Below are positions 9,565 through 20,407 of a stretch of 64,000 nt of DNA, one piece after another; positions within the stretch are counted from its first letter, which is position 1; each line of letters starts with the position of its first letter. The notes below the pieces were generated by a model, which saw only the letters and a list, made by a program, of their open reading frames with translations, did no database searches and was not told the DNA's origin. This DNA comes from Anniella stebbinsi. Its lineage: Eukaryota > Chordata > Lepidosauria > Squamata > Anniellidae. Both the position numbers and the translations under genes were made by a program. The stretch lies in contig JARDYH010000004.1 in assembly GCA_029215795.1 (NCBI GenBank), positions 199,068,017 to 199,132,016 on the forward strand, in the 5' to 3' direction.

Positions 9565-12550
9565 ATTCACAGTCCTGCACGACAAATGGGATATACACAC
9601 CACACAAGCAATAATATTCATAGGACACCCTCCAATATAATCAACAGATAAATGTTCCACACAAAGATGAAACTATCCATAGCCAGGCAGCTGCTCAAAA
9701 AGGGCTCAACACTACCAAATGATAATTTCCTTCCAAACATTTATTGACATATGGCTTTTTCTAATTTTCAGTAGAGATAGGTCTACTGTGAAAAATATTT
9801 TATTTCTATGAAACGTTTTTTCAGACTTCCATCTAGAATCCCCTAAACTTGGCAGAATCTATGACAGGGAGATGCAATGGAAACTGCCAATTACCAGCCG
9901 CCCCAAAGAAATCCTTGCTAATCTTTTGCTGAGCTCACAAACCATGAGAATGAGTTCTAATATTGTTCACATGCTCAAGAAAGCATGGGTTTAAACAAAA
10001 GCTGTGGCTTTACATGGTGGGGACAGGCATGTAGTGGTTTAATCTGCACCATGCAAACTGTAGCCTATACACAAGCCTTAATTTTTTCCATGGATGTGCA
10101 ATCTATTTCAAGCAGGAAAGGGTGACCTCCGGCCCACTGGTTTGATCCAACCTGCAGAGGTACTCTGTCCAGCCTTCAGAGCCTTCATACATTCCTCCAG
10201 TGAGAAGCAGTGGACACAGCTGGTTCTGAGATGGTATCACCCTGGGGTGGCCACTTGTGATTCACCAAAAAAGAGGACATGCATCACCCAAACAGAGTTG
10301 GTTGGTTGTATATTCTTGGGGGGGGGGGGTAATATGCGTTCCCAAATGCATAAAGTAGGGCAGGAAGGTACAATCTTTTAACCTTAAACCAATATAGTGA
10401 AGTATTGGCTGAACCATATGCTCTGGCTGTCTAAAACAGAGGACTGCCCTCTGTAAAAGATGACACATGGCTACCCGAGATCACCCATGTGCCGTCTTCC
10501 CCATTGAGGAAGATGTCATAACAGGAGAAACATCTTGGCCAAGTGGTGGCTGCATTGCTCCTCCAGCTGCTGACTTGTCAAGGGTCACTTTGCCTATATG
10601 GTGCCTTCCCCCATTGGGGAGGATGCCCTGTAGGCAAAGCTATGTGAGAGCTTTCCCCTATTGGGGGAAGGACCATGTACAGAGAAGTGGTTCATGGACA
10701 ACCCGCTGGATGGATGATCCACCCAGAGCATCAGGTGGAATCAAAATGACGTCAGGGGGCATAGCTCCACCCACTGATGTCATTTGGCTCATGGAAAGCA
10801 GTGGGGTCATCCAGCCCATGCCCTAATGTAGTTCCACATCCTTGATTTAGAGTAATGACGCATAAAGAGAACCATAGTGAGAGTCTTCTTCCATGGTGGA
10901 ATTGATTAAAATTGTTAGTTCATTTGGTTTCGGGACCCGAGGGGAGAGGGCAACTAATGTGTGAATGGGATTAGTAATATTAGCACTACTGCTTTCATAT
11001 GTAAAGCCCAAGGGAAAGGCTTACAGAAAGCCTTGCCCCTGTTGACACCCCCACCACACTGCCTAGCCCCCTAAGCTGTTCAGCTAGTGCACAAAGCTAC
11101 CCAAGGCAGATACTTCTCGCACACTCACCTCAGGCTGCATCACACTCACCCAATGTGCAGGAGGCATGTCAGGCAGTCATGTTGGCAGCAGGAGATGGAG
11201 CTAGTCTGTGCGGCTCCATGATCCCTCACACATGCTCTTAATGTATGAGTGTGCATGTGTGTGTATAAAGGGAGGGGTGACCCTAGAGTTATACAATTTT
11301 CCTACTAGAGTTATACAATATAACTTCATAGACTACCCAACAACATGGAAAGTGAATTGCTCAAGTATAGCTTTCTTCGTGTAATTATATTTATATTAAC
11401 TGAGAAGCTGAAGTTGAAGGAGTTGTGCTACCCAGTTATTACACTGTAAACTAGATGTGCAAGATAACAATATTTCTCTTATCCAGCAATTGAAGCTAGC
11501 TTTGCTGGCTAAGCCAGCTAAGATGCCAGGTGGTAGAATGATTGTCTTCTGTTGCCAGAAGCATACTCCTTACAGACATGACAAGTTATTATATTGTTAA
11601 GGTTACCGTTATCTTGGCTCCTTCAGGGGCGTGCGGCTGTTTCCCATTTTTATGGATGGCTTATTCTAAGCTGTTTCACTTTGCCTCTCTTTTGAGGCAA
11701 AGATTATAATGCATTTTCATCAAGCTGTACAAAATGTTGATGGAATCCCTGTCCCAACTTCTTTGATGGCAAAAAGACGAGGAGGAGGAGGAGGAGGAGG
11801 AGGAGGAGCTATTTTCTCCCCTATTGCTATCAGCCACTCACATTCTGGATGAGTCAATGGAAATAGTTTTGTTAACCTTAACAGACGCAGACTTTATAGT
11901 TGACCCTTTTTGACTTTATAATTGTCCCTTTTTATTATGTGCATCCATTCATTTTAAACATAAAAATCGAGACAATTAGCAATTAGTGGAATGCTAGTGG
12001 AAGCATGCCTGTGTTGTTCTCACCACCCCGCCACCCGTTTTTACTACAAACAGCATATTATTCATGATAAAGTAGAATTGCATGTATATAGTTACATGTA
12101 TATCCCATCCCCTAATCTCTTTCATCTACTTTTGCAGCAGGTATGATCATTTGAAGGAAAAGAAAACATGACAACAACGTCTCTTTCAGGATCATTCATG
12201 CTGAAAGGTTATTGCACTGGGACCACTTCCAGAGTAGTGGTTGTATGTATAAAACAAACCTTACCTTCAAATAACACATTATGCAGACAAACAAACAAAA
12301 GTGTTTCTGTTGACTTATGTGTATTTCAGGAAATGTCAAGTAACTGTGAGCACCCTTTAGTTGCATCAGCTTATGCTCATATCTAGATATCTTTTCTCTT
12401 TTTGTAAAAGCAAGAGGCAATTATCTCTCTGAAACTCAAAACCCCCAATGAAAAAAGATCTCAGATGAGGCACTATATATTTTATGCATGACTCATTAGA
12501 ATTGCTTCTCATAGTAAGAATTTTATTTTATTCTCATGAAGAATATACAC
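9565..12550. other. long stretch without a recognisable gene
   Basis: The only clear feature is a (GAG)n run at 11779-11808. A poly-G run lies at about 10320-10329. Between 10480 and 10830 the sequence repeats 'CCCCATTGRGGARGATG' and 'CCCTATTGGGGGAAGG' words in both orientations and includes TGACGTCA at about 10747. This suggests another decayed foldback element whose ends I cannot define. The 119-residue frame there has no domain. Confidence 0.4.

Positions 12551-12598
<48 letters not shown>
12551..12598. repeat. (AT)n-(GT)n compound microsatellite
   Basis: AT alternation followed by GT alternation, uninterrupted to 12598. Confidence 0.92.
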
Positions 12599-12601
<3 letters not shown>

Positions 12602-12904
12602 TGTTCATTACAAGCATTTAATAAGTAACACTTCAGAGAGATAATAGCTTCTTGCTTTTACATGGCAACTTTATGCCCTATTCAGGCATTTGCTTGTTCT
12701 TGCATAGGGCTAAATTGTGTAGGGGACATGGGTGCGCATGTAAGCACTGACCCCAATGTCCTTGCATGCCCAGTACCCTGTTAGACCCTCGTACATTGAG
12801 CATGAAGGTCTGAAGAGGGCTCTGTAAATGCATTCAGCTGAACAAGTTTACAGAGTCCCTGTGATCATGAACCCTGCCTTCTCAAGGTTTATAGTTACAG
12901 GAAC

Positions 12905-13265
12905 TGTGGCCTCCTCCACACGAGACGTTTAATGAGCCTTAGAGGCTCATTATAAATTTTACCTCCACACCAGCGGAGCGCAAAACGGGCGTACAGGCGC
13001 GTTATTTCCCCGATAATGCGCATTTTCGAATGCGCGTTAAATAGCGACTTTTATTTTTCTCCGGCCGTTAAAGCGCATTATCGCGGTGTGAACAAGCGAT
13101 TATGCGCATTAACGTCTTCTAAAGCGCTTTTTGGACATGAATTAATGCGCTTCGCCGCCTCTCGCCGCCTCCCGTGCAGAGGGATTAGGCGTAAATGCGC
13201 CTCCGCGATAATGCGCATAATCCCGGAACCGGGCGCAAAAGCGCATCCTTGTGGAGGGGGCCTGT
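12905..13265. mobile_element. GCGCAT-rich MITE (copy 1)
   Basis: Termini GGCCTCCTCCACA (12908) and TGTGGAGGGGGCC (to 13262) are inverted repeats. Both sides are flanked by TGT, a possible 3-bp target duplication. The interior is unlike the surrounding A/T-rich DNA. It carries many ATGCGCAT / AATGCGC / GCGCATTA words on both strands, including 'GATAATGCGCATTTTCG' and 'GCGATTATGCGCATTAACG'. A 3-bp duplication would fit PIF/Harbinger, but the evidence is thin. No coding capacity. The second copy at 41706-42741 has the same ends but a different interior. Confidence 0.7.
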
Positions 13266-13452
13266 GTAACAGGGATGGGGCAAAAATCTGCCGGGATGTG
13301 CCAGCTCGACAGATTCCCAGGACTCATCCCTCTCAAGCCCTGGTGAACCCTCACAAGAGATTTTCATCCCATGTGCAATTTCCCCATCCTTGAAGGAAAT
13401 TGTGCTAGTCTTTTCCGCCCTGCCGATGGCCTTCTCACTGTGCTGATGGGGG

Positions 13453-13788
13453 TCTTAGGCTAGGCTGACCAGATAAAATCCAGGTCAGGGCTCCTGTAAC
13501 TTTAAGAGTTGTAGAGAAAAGGGAATTTCAGCCAGTGTCATTTGTATGCAATTAGTTCCTGGTGATATTCCCTCTTCATCACAACAGTTAAAGGTGCAGG
13601 GGCCCTGCCTTCTTTTGTATATGGTTACTCTAGTATAGGGCATGCACCTTTAACTGTTGTGATGAAGAGGGAATTTCACCAGGAACTAATTGCATACAAA
13701 TGACACTGGCTGAAACTCCCTTTTCTCTACAACTGTTAAAGTTACATGAGCCCTGACCTGGATTTTATCTGGTCACCCTATCTTAGGC
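13453..13788. mobile_element. 320-bp hAT-type foldback MITE with 8-bp TSD (copy 2)
   Basis: The element occupies 13461-13780, the same length as copy 1. The perfect 8-bp duplication TCTTAGGC lies at 13453-13460 and 13781-13788. The termini are TAGGCTGACC and GGTCACCCTA. It shares the body of copy 1 but differs just inside the ends (CAGATAAAATCCAGGTCAGG instead of CATATGAAAAGGAGGACAGG), and it carries that change in both arms. That pattern points to arm-to-arm homogenisation or to a distinct sub-family. Confidence 0.9.
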
Positions 13789-14050
13789 CCTAGTGTGCTT
13801 CCCCCTCCCTGCTGTCACTCATCAGGGCCTGAAAGGGTAAGGGAGAGGGGAGAGGTGCAGGAAACCATGCTTTCCCAGCCTCAGGAAAGTGCACAGATTC
13901 CCCCGGATACGTAATTAGTGTACTTTCTGGAGGACCAGAAAATGCACTTTCCAATGCCTCTGCCTCCTCCCTCACCCCTTGGGACCGAACAGGCCTCTGA
14001 ATGCTTGCATTAAGACCTTGATGGTGTGGGAGGAGAGAGGAAAAGTGCAT
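13789..14050. other. flank between two hAT insertions
   Basis: Unassigned sequence whose right edge GTCCTAGG (14051-14058) is duplicated at 18141-18148. This stretch and the sequence after 18148 were therefore probably contiguous before insertion of the 4.1-kb element. Confidence 0.5.
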
Positions 14051-14104
14051 GTCCTAGGTAGGGTGACCATAATTTGAAAACCAAAAAGGAGGACAACATG
14101 GCCG

Positions 14105-14190
14105 CCCTTGAGGGGGCGTGCCCACCAACATGCCCAGCCCCCAAGGGGGTGTGCCTATCAACATGCTCAGCCCCCAAGGGGGTGTGCCCA
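14105..14190. repeat. ~40-bp minisatellite
   Basis: Two and a half copies of a unit containing AGCCCCCAAGGGGGTGTGCC and CAACATGC. The core CCCCCAAGGGGG is itself palindromic. Confidence 0.75.
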
Positions 14191-14512
14191 CCTGAACATG
14201 GCCTTGGTCACGTCTGATTCTACAGCTCATAATTATGACAAACCTGTTCTAAATAATATGTTAAAGTTAGAATCACTGAAATAAAGAACAAGTGAAATAT
14301 CCAATGTATCTGAAATTAACATGTATTTTTAGTTGCTGTACATCAACAGAAAATAAAATCTATTATTTTCCATTTTTCTAAAGAAAACAGGTCCTAGATT
14401 AGAAAAAAATAGCTAAAGAACACTGTGGTTAGGAAGGGGTACACCAGTGCTAGACTAAACAGAAAATGGGAAATATGTGGTAAGGAAAGATTAGAAAGGT
14501 ACACAACAGGTG

Positions 14513-14640
14513 CAATCCTCTAGCCAGAAAACAAATCCTATAACTCCCAGCATTCCACAGCCAACATGTATAGGATTGTGGCCTAACCAGAAGCAAGCTC
14601 ACTGAGTTTAATAGAACTTATTCCCAGGTAAAGGTGGAGA
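14513..14640. mobile_element. short foldback MITE pair (CAATCCTATA family)
   Basis: Reads GTGCAATCCT...CCTATAACTCCCAGCATT...TGTATAGGATTGTGGCC, an inverted-ended 70-bp unit. It is followed by a fragment of the 'CTCACTGAGTTTAATAGAACTTA' unit found in several other places. Non-coding. Confidence 0.5.
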
Positions 14641-14940
14641 AAGAAGAGAGAAAGAATGATTGAGCCACTGTAGCAATCTTTTCTCAGCCTTTTAGTGTGA
14701 TTTCATTAATATTAAGAAAGGAAGAGTGTCTCTCTTTAAAACATTGTAACACTTGAGATGTAATATAAACTAAAGGTTTTGCTCCAGAAATAGCCTTTTG
14801 CAGATTTTATGTGTACACTATTGGGAGAACTGGTGATAAGCATCCACAGTATGGCCTCAGTTAGGGTTTAGTAGAAACTCATATTAACTATACCTCTATC
14901 AAAATATCTAACTACAAATTAAAAGATTACAGAGTTTACA

Positions 14941-15170
14941 TTTTATTTATTCCATTTATATCCTGCTATTTTTCCTCCAAGGAACCTAAAGCAGTGTACA
15001 TAATCCCCCTCTTCTCCATTTTATCCTCACAACAACAAACCTGTGAGGCAGGCTGGACTGAGAGTCTGTGACTGGCCCAAAGTCACCCAGTGAGCTTCCA
15101 TAGCTGAGTGGGAACTAGAATCCAGATCTCCCAAATCTCTGTCCAACACTTTAGCCACTACACCACAATC
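14941..15170 (-). mobile_element. MIR-like CORE-SINE, near full length
   Basis: On the minus strand the element runs from a tRNA-like head (GTGTAGTGGCTAAAGTG, then GATCTGGATTCTAGTTCC as a degenerate B-box region). The CORE-like part follows (TGGGTGACTTTGGGCCAGTC, then CTCACAGGTTTGTTGTTGTG), and it ends in a TAAATGGAATAAATAAAA tail. Order and motifs match MIR-type CORE-SINEs. Other copies are at 45368-45490 and 54775-54940. RNA polymerase III would transcribe an intact copy. This one is probably dead. Confidence 0.75.
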
Positions 15171-15854
15171 CACAACTCAGACATTTAATATACTAGCAAT
15201 ATTAAATGGATAGTCAATGTGAAGTTCAGGTTAATTCTGGTTAACTTTGTATGAATGCCTAGACAGCAGAGCATAATCCTACTCAGAAGTAAGTTCAATT
15301 GAGTTTACTGAACACAAAAGAAGAAGAGCTCCCTATGCTTCTCTTCACATTTGTTCACCTTTCTCTAGCAAGTGCAAACCCCTCATGTCAAGGAGGACTA
15401 TACACCCACCATAACCTGGCCTCATGGATCTTGTAACCAGCAGATACAGTCTAGAAAGATGCTTTCAGAGCCAAGGAGATCCAGACACAAGCAATTCAAG
15501 CCAAACCACACTACATACCCACATATTACCTTGCCACTAGTCCAAACATGGCTGCTCACATCCCTTTTTGCTGCAGTACCACTTCTGTCACCTTGCCTGA
15601 GCAGCTTGGAAGAAGCAACAGGTAAAGGTCTCTGGCACTCCAATGAATATGTCAACAGTCAATCTACTGGTCATAATTGGCTGAGCAGCTCTCTCTGCAT
15701 AATCAGGTACTAGCTTACAATGGTGTAGTTAAGCAATTTTAGATGCTGAGTGTCATAGTCTTATAGCCCCCTTTATAGCTAAAAATGCATTGCTTCACTT
15801 CAAATGGCAGGTATATCTTCCACAATGACAACTGCTACATTTCTGATACTAGAG

Positions 15855-15857
<3 letters not shown>

Positions 15858-15893
<36 letters not shown>
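15858..15893. repeat. (AT)18 microsatellite
   Basis: Uninterrupted AT alternation. Confidence 0.95.
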
Positions 15894-15895
<2 letters not shown>

Positions 15896-15944
15896 CGATT
15901 CCACACATGTGAGGAGTTTCACATTTTAAACTCACTTAAGGTGC

Positions 15945-16036
15945 AACCCTATGCATGTTTAGTCATGTTTAGCCATGCTGGCTAAGGGATTCTAGGAGTT
16001 GTAGGATTTTTTTTTCTGTCTAAACATGCATAGGAT
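15945..16036. mobile_element. ~90-bp foldback MITE (CCTATGCATGTTTA ends)
   Basis: Begins GTGCAACCCTATGCATGTTTA and ends TAAACATGCATAGGAT, with 'GGAGTTGTAGGATT' inside. The same termini flank a CORE-SINE at 54719-54978. Confidence 0.65.
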
Positions 16037-16339
16037 CTTTTTTTGTTTAAGAGTAATTTTTATTTTTTGGGCATGGAGCTTGCATTCTGTTTGTGTTCCT
16101 GTTGTTGGGTCGCTCCTGCCTCGCCTCTCGCCCGTCTCTCGTGTCACACCTCACCTGCCTCACCTGCCTCTTGTGCCCTGGGATCGTGCTGCTGCTGCCT
16201 TCTGCTTTTTCTTGTTTGGCGCGCATATGCACGCTCCACCTCTTCCAGAAGTCTCAAGTCTCACTTGATGAAAGCCCTGTGAGACTTGAGATTTCCAGGA
16301 CAGAGAGGGCGGGATCTGCACAGGAGGCCCGGCAAACGT

Positions 16340-16451
16340 GTGCTCGGCTCGCCCTCCCCCCCAGCCAATTGATGCCTGAAGGGTCTCTTAACGCTTGCAT
16401 TAAGAGATCCTTTAGGCATCAATTGGCTGGGGGATGGGGCGAGCCGAGCAC
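16340..16451. repeat. long GC-rich hairpin
   Basis: Two arms of about 50 bp are near-perfect reverse complements: GTGCTCGGCTCGCCC...CCAGCCAATTGATGCCT on the left and its inverse ending GGGGCGAGCCGAGCAC on the right. A second inverted pair follows at about 16461-16580, with GGCCACTGGAAACTGCAGAT and its inverse CCGGAGGCC as outer words. Both are internal to the 4.1-kb element. Confidence 0.8.
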
Positions 16452-16999
16452 ACATTTCTAAGGCCACTGGAAACTGCAGATTGCTGCTGCCATTGGCGTG
16501 GCTGGAGAACAACTGCAAATGCACAGATATTTCCCAGCCAGCCAGGCTAATGGCGGCAGTGATCTGCACAGTTCCGGAGGCCCAAACGTGCATCTGGCTG
16601 ACCCCCCCCCCCCCAGCTAGGGTGACCAGATTTTGGAAAGCAAAATCCCTGTCCAAAATGACCACCCCACCAAAGCAGCCTCCCCCCTCAACATAAAATA
16701 AAAAAATTAAAAAAGCTGCCCGCCATATGGCTAACAAGCAGACACCCCCGCCACCCCCCCACCCGAAACAACCCCCCCCACCAAGTCACACCCCCCAAAA
16801 AACCCAGCCCAGACCTACCTGGTCCTGCCACCGCCGATCTCCTCCACTGCCGCGTGACCCCTGCAGTCCCCTCACCCTTCTTGCCCTGCTCCTGGGCTCC
16901 CTGGAGGTATCTGAGGAACAGCAACAGCAGCAGCAGGCAAAGGAGGAGGAAGAGACTGCTTTAAAATGCTGGCGCTGCTCCGGCCTCCGCAGGAAACAA

Positions 17000-17249
17000 G
17001 TACTCAGGGTTAGGGAGCGTCAACAAATTCCTTGTCTGGTGGCTAAAGCAGTTAGCCACCAGACAAGGAATTTGTTGACGCTCCCTAACGCTGAGCACTT
17101 GTTTTTTACGGTGGCCTGGGAGTGGCCGGGGAGCAGCACAGACAGGAAAGAAATGCTCAGCATTAGGGAGCGTCAACAAATTCCTTGTCTGGAGGCTAAA
17201 GCAGTTAGCCACCAGACAAGGAATTTGTTGACGCTCCCTAATGCTGAGC
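17000..17249. repeat. two copies of one hairpin
   Basis: Arms 17009-17046 and 17052-17089 are exact reverse complements over 38 bp, around AGCAG. They contain AGCGTCAACAAATTCCTTGT. The hairpin recurs at 17154-17249 with one arm changed by a single base (GGAGGCTAA for GGTGGCTAA). Several translated frames here are identical on the two strands because of the symmetry. Confidence 0.88.
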
Positions 17250-17453
17250 TCTTCTTTCTTGCGGAGGCCGGGGAGAAGCGCGGGCATTTTAGGGCGGGAG
17301 GAGAGCTGATCCTTTCCCCGGTTAGCCCCCGCCACCACCCTGTCGGCCCGGATTGCCCCAGTTTTCCCGGTTAGGACCAGCAGGTAAGTGCCCCGTGCAC
17401 CCCCCGCCCCCCACCCCCCATGCACACCCCCCGCCCCCCCCCGCCCCCCGCTC

Positions 17454-17642
17454 CTTACCTGCTGCTGCTGGGATGTCCGTTTCCCTCCGTGCTTGGAATC
17501 TACTGAGAAACAGGCTTCCTGGCCTGTCTCTCAGCAGTGCGCCGGGTGATGACATCATCACCCGGCGCGCTACTGAGGGACAGGCCGCGAAGCCTGTTTC
17601 TCAGTAGATTCCAAGCAACGGTGGGAAGACCCAGCAGGTAAG
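17454..17642. repeat. CTTACC...GGTAAG hairpin cassette A
   Basis: Opens CTTACCTGCTGCTGCTGG and closes CCAGCAGGTAAG. The arms pair over 'GGAATCTACTGAGAAACAGG' and its inverse. The centre is GGGTGATGACATCATCACCC. The same architecture is present in the elements at 2067 and 22333, which have different termini. Confidence 0.85.
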
Positions 17643-17723
17643 TGCCCCGCGCCCCCGCGCCGCCCCCCCACCCGCCGCGAGCACCCGCGCCGCACCCCCC
17701 ACCCCCCCACCCGCCCCGCGCTC

Positions 17724-17914
17724 CTTACCTGCTGCTGCTGGGGCGTCCGTTTCCCTCCGTGCTTGGAATCTACTGAGAAACAGGCTTCCTGGCCTGCCTC
17801 TCAGCGCGCCGAGTGATGACGTCATCACCCGGCGCGCTACTGAGGGACAGGCCGCGAAGCCTGTTCCTCAGTAGATTCCGAGCACCGGAGGGAAACGGAC
17901 GCCCCAGCCGGTAG
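17724..17914. repeat. CTTACC...GGTAGG hairpin cassette B with CRE core
   Basis: Second copy of cassette A. The centre contains TGATGACGTCATCA (17814-17827), with a perfect cAMP-response-element palindrome TGACGTCA at 17817-17824. The right edge has mutated to GGTAGG. Confidence 0.85.
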
Positions 17915-18148
17915 GTGCCTCGCGCCGCCAGCCTCCCGCCACCGCCGCGTGACCCCCCGCCGCCCCGGTTTGCCCCCGCCGCCCCCCAGTTGGCCCGGCT
18001 CGCCCCAGGGCCATCTGGTCACCGTTTTGGGGGGCTAAATTTCCGGATTTGGCCCCCCAAAATGGTTTTTCCGCCCGGATGCGGATTTGCACCCCATTTC
18101 CCGGGCATGTCCGGACAAATCCGGGCGTCTGGTCACCCTAGTCCTAGG

Positions 18149-20046
18149 CCTCCAGAAATTGCACAGTTATGCACTTTCCGGAAGCCTCAGTTGTTTGCAA
18201 CACTATGTGCTCACTGGGCCGGCTCGGCTGAAAGAAGGCCATTCGCTACTGTGTAAGCACATTAAGCTTAATACGCTTACAGAGCTCTCTTTAGACCTTC
18301 ACACTCAATGCATGAAGGTCTGACAGGGTACTAGGCACACATGGATACTGGGAGTAGGGCTTACATGCATGCCCACCCCCTATACAATTTATCCCAACAC
18401 AAGGGTAGGCAAATGCCTGAATAGGGATAGTATCTAGCTTCATAGCTTGAGAATTACAACATAATTAAGGAAGTGGACAGTAATTAATTAAGAATTCCAA
18501 AATGTATGCAAATTGTATTACTATTAATGGGAGTGATAGCATTACTAGTATAGTATATGACCGTAGGCCATAAAATGCAAGTTGTGCATACTTTTTCTTG
18601 TTTCAGATTACATTATTGCCTTAGCTGCAATTCACTCTGAAATCACTGAAATAGGACTTGGCATCCCAATTCCCTAAATAAGATCAGTAAACCGAACTGT
18701 CACTTTCAGTTCAGTTGACCTGATTCCGGAGAAAGATCAAGCAGGAGAAACTCTTTGAACAAAGCCAGCTAGTAGTTTGTAAGATACCCAATATAACTGT
18801 CAGAATCAATAGATCCCATAGATTTCTCTTACAGACAAGTCCAAATTGGGACTCGGTATCTAAATGCTTGATGTTGATAGGCATATGGCCTCTGGGACAT
18901 TAAAGAAAACTCTCCTTCTGAGATCCTATTCTGTTTGAGTTGTGTGTGTTTTTTTAAAGAAAATAAAACAATTCAGCCTTTCTGAAGGCCAGCTCCTGAA
19001 CAAAACTGCACAATCCAAAAATAAAGTAATGTGAAAAGTATGTGAGAAATCCATGTTCACAGGTGGCAACGATCCCCCGTTTCATTGCTGAACCATTTGC
19101 TTCATCTCCATCCTCTCCTACTGGTTCATCATACTCAACGTCCTCTTATTTTACACTGTCCTGTGTTTTGGGATCAGCAAGAGAGAGTTTGATCTGGCTT
19201 CTTACATGTTCCAGGCCACCGATATCAGCAGAACAATATCGTTGAGAGGATGAATGCTCTTCTCACTTTAGAAGACAGAGGTTATTTATTCCCATTGTCC
19301 CTTACTTGATTGATGGACTATAGCTGTTAAATGTCCCCAACTCAGCCATATTTCTCTTCTTGCATCCCAAGAGAGGTGCCTGAGTCCAAAATCCTATTGA
19401 TATGCAAGACCTACCTATTGGTCTCCATACCATATTATACACATTAGCAGACCTTATTGCATATTGCACTTCTGCATCACCCTCAAAGAGCTCAGAGTAG
19501 CTTACAGAAGGTTTCCATGCAGTCTCTGAGCTGGGCAGCCTTAAGAAAAAGCTTTCGTTTGATGCAGTAGAAGAACTGTGACATGTGCCTCCAGACTATT
19601 CTTTGCAGATCAAGTTTTCCCCAAAGAGTAGAAGATATAATCACACATTGCATGGTCATGGTCATAGACAGTATCTTAATTTTGAATACACACAGTGATC
19701 TATGAAAGATCACACACTATAAATATATAATGATTTATAAATGCTCAAGATATACACATCTCAGTGATATCTGTCTGACTGGAAAGCTGCTGCCCAAAAG
19801 GGATGTACAAAACCTTCAGGAAGAGCTATTCTCACAACGCAGCCATTAGTTTCGTTTGAATCTGGTATCAAGTTTTCAATTTGTCCCAGTAGCATTGCAA
19901 ATTAGCAATTGCTCATCTCAGTTAACATGTACGTTGCTCAGATTTACACTGTGTTGTGGGCATTGTAGTTTCTTGATGCTGTACAACTAGAGTGCTTCCT
20001 GGATTCCCGCACTCTTTTTCCCCTCTTTTCCTGGATGAATACAGAG
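18149..20046. other. long stretch without a recognisable gene
   Basis: A/T-rich unique-looking sequence. The frames at 19042 and 19492 have no recognisable domain. The first ~250 bp continue the flank seen before 14051. Confidence 0.45.
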
Positions 20047-20168
20047 TAAGGCCCTTTCTAACCATAGGGGTGTAGAGGGAGGGAGGGTGTACCTAATACA
20101 CACTATTGGCGCACAGGGACCAGCCGGGGGCCATCACAGGTAAACAGCCTGGTGTAGAAACGGCCTAA
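20047..20168. mobile_element. 116-bp MITE with TAA target duplication
   Basis: The element occupies 20050-20165. It starts GGCCCTTTCTA and ends TAGAAACGGCC, and both sides carry TAA. A 3-bp TAA duplication with GG...CC ends is what PIF/Harbinger non-autonomous elements show. Related starting words are at 40837 and 41641. Confidence 0.65.
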
Positions 20169-20299
20169 CTATCAATAGATACTAGTCATGATGGCTGTAT
20201 GCCAGCTCCAGTATCAGAGCCAACATCAGAGGTAGGATCAGAAGCAACACCAGTCACAGAGGAACATGGATGGGAGGGAGCTATAGCCTATTACTCTTA

Positions 20300-20407
20300 T
20301 GTCGTCCTTGTGGGCTTCCCAGACTCATCTGCTTGGCCACTGTGGGAAACAGGATGGGGAACTAGATAGGCTTTTGTCTGAACAAGCAGAACTCTCATGT
20401 TCTTAGG
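20300..20407 (+). mobile_element. CR1-like LINE tail, decayed
   Basis: GGCCACTGTGGGAAACAGGA, then AACTAGATAGGCTTTTGTCTG, then TCATGTTCTTA: the plus-strand tail of the CR1-like family. Confidence 0.6.

Larger units (their letters stand above)
16618..18140. mobile_element. inner TAGGGTGACCAG...CTGGTCACCCTA segment
   Basis: The left end TAGGGTGACCAGATTTTGG at 16618 pairs with the right end at 18140. The base preceding it is not part of the GTCCTAGG duplication, so the left end at 14059 pairs better with the outer flank. This segment may be an earlier, shorter element around which the 4.1-kb version was assembled, or a remnant of recombination between two related elements. It contains four hairpins (17000-17097, 17154-17249, 17454-17642, 17724-17914). 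Confidence 0.55.
14051..18148. mobile_element. 4.1-kb composite non-autonomous hAT-like element with 8-bp TSD
   Basis: The perfect 8-bp duplication GTCCTAGG (14051-14058 and 18141-18148) brackets 4082 bp that begin TAGGGTGACCA and end TGGTCACCCTA. The ends therefore look like one hAT-type insertion, although the two terminal regions match only over the first dozen bases. A second TAGGGTGACCAG start lies inside at 16618. Contents from left to right are a minisatellite, foldback fragments, a CORE-SINE, a dinucleotide repeat, long hairpins, and two CTTACC...GGTAAG hairpin cassettes. The right 1.5 kb is strongly GC-rich, in contrast with the A/T-rich left half. I see no transposase. The 113-, 158- and 215-residue frames inside have no recognisable domain and largely translate hairpins. 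Confidence 0.75.

Noticed and set aside
16727..17374. 215-residue plus-strand frame and its 154-residue antisense partner
   Set aside because: Both contain the same peptide runs on opposite strands because of perfect DNA hairpins (for example QQIPCL... in both). Low-complexity Pro and Gln runs make up the rest.
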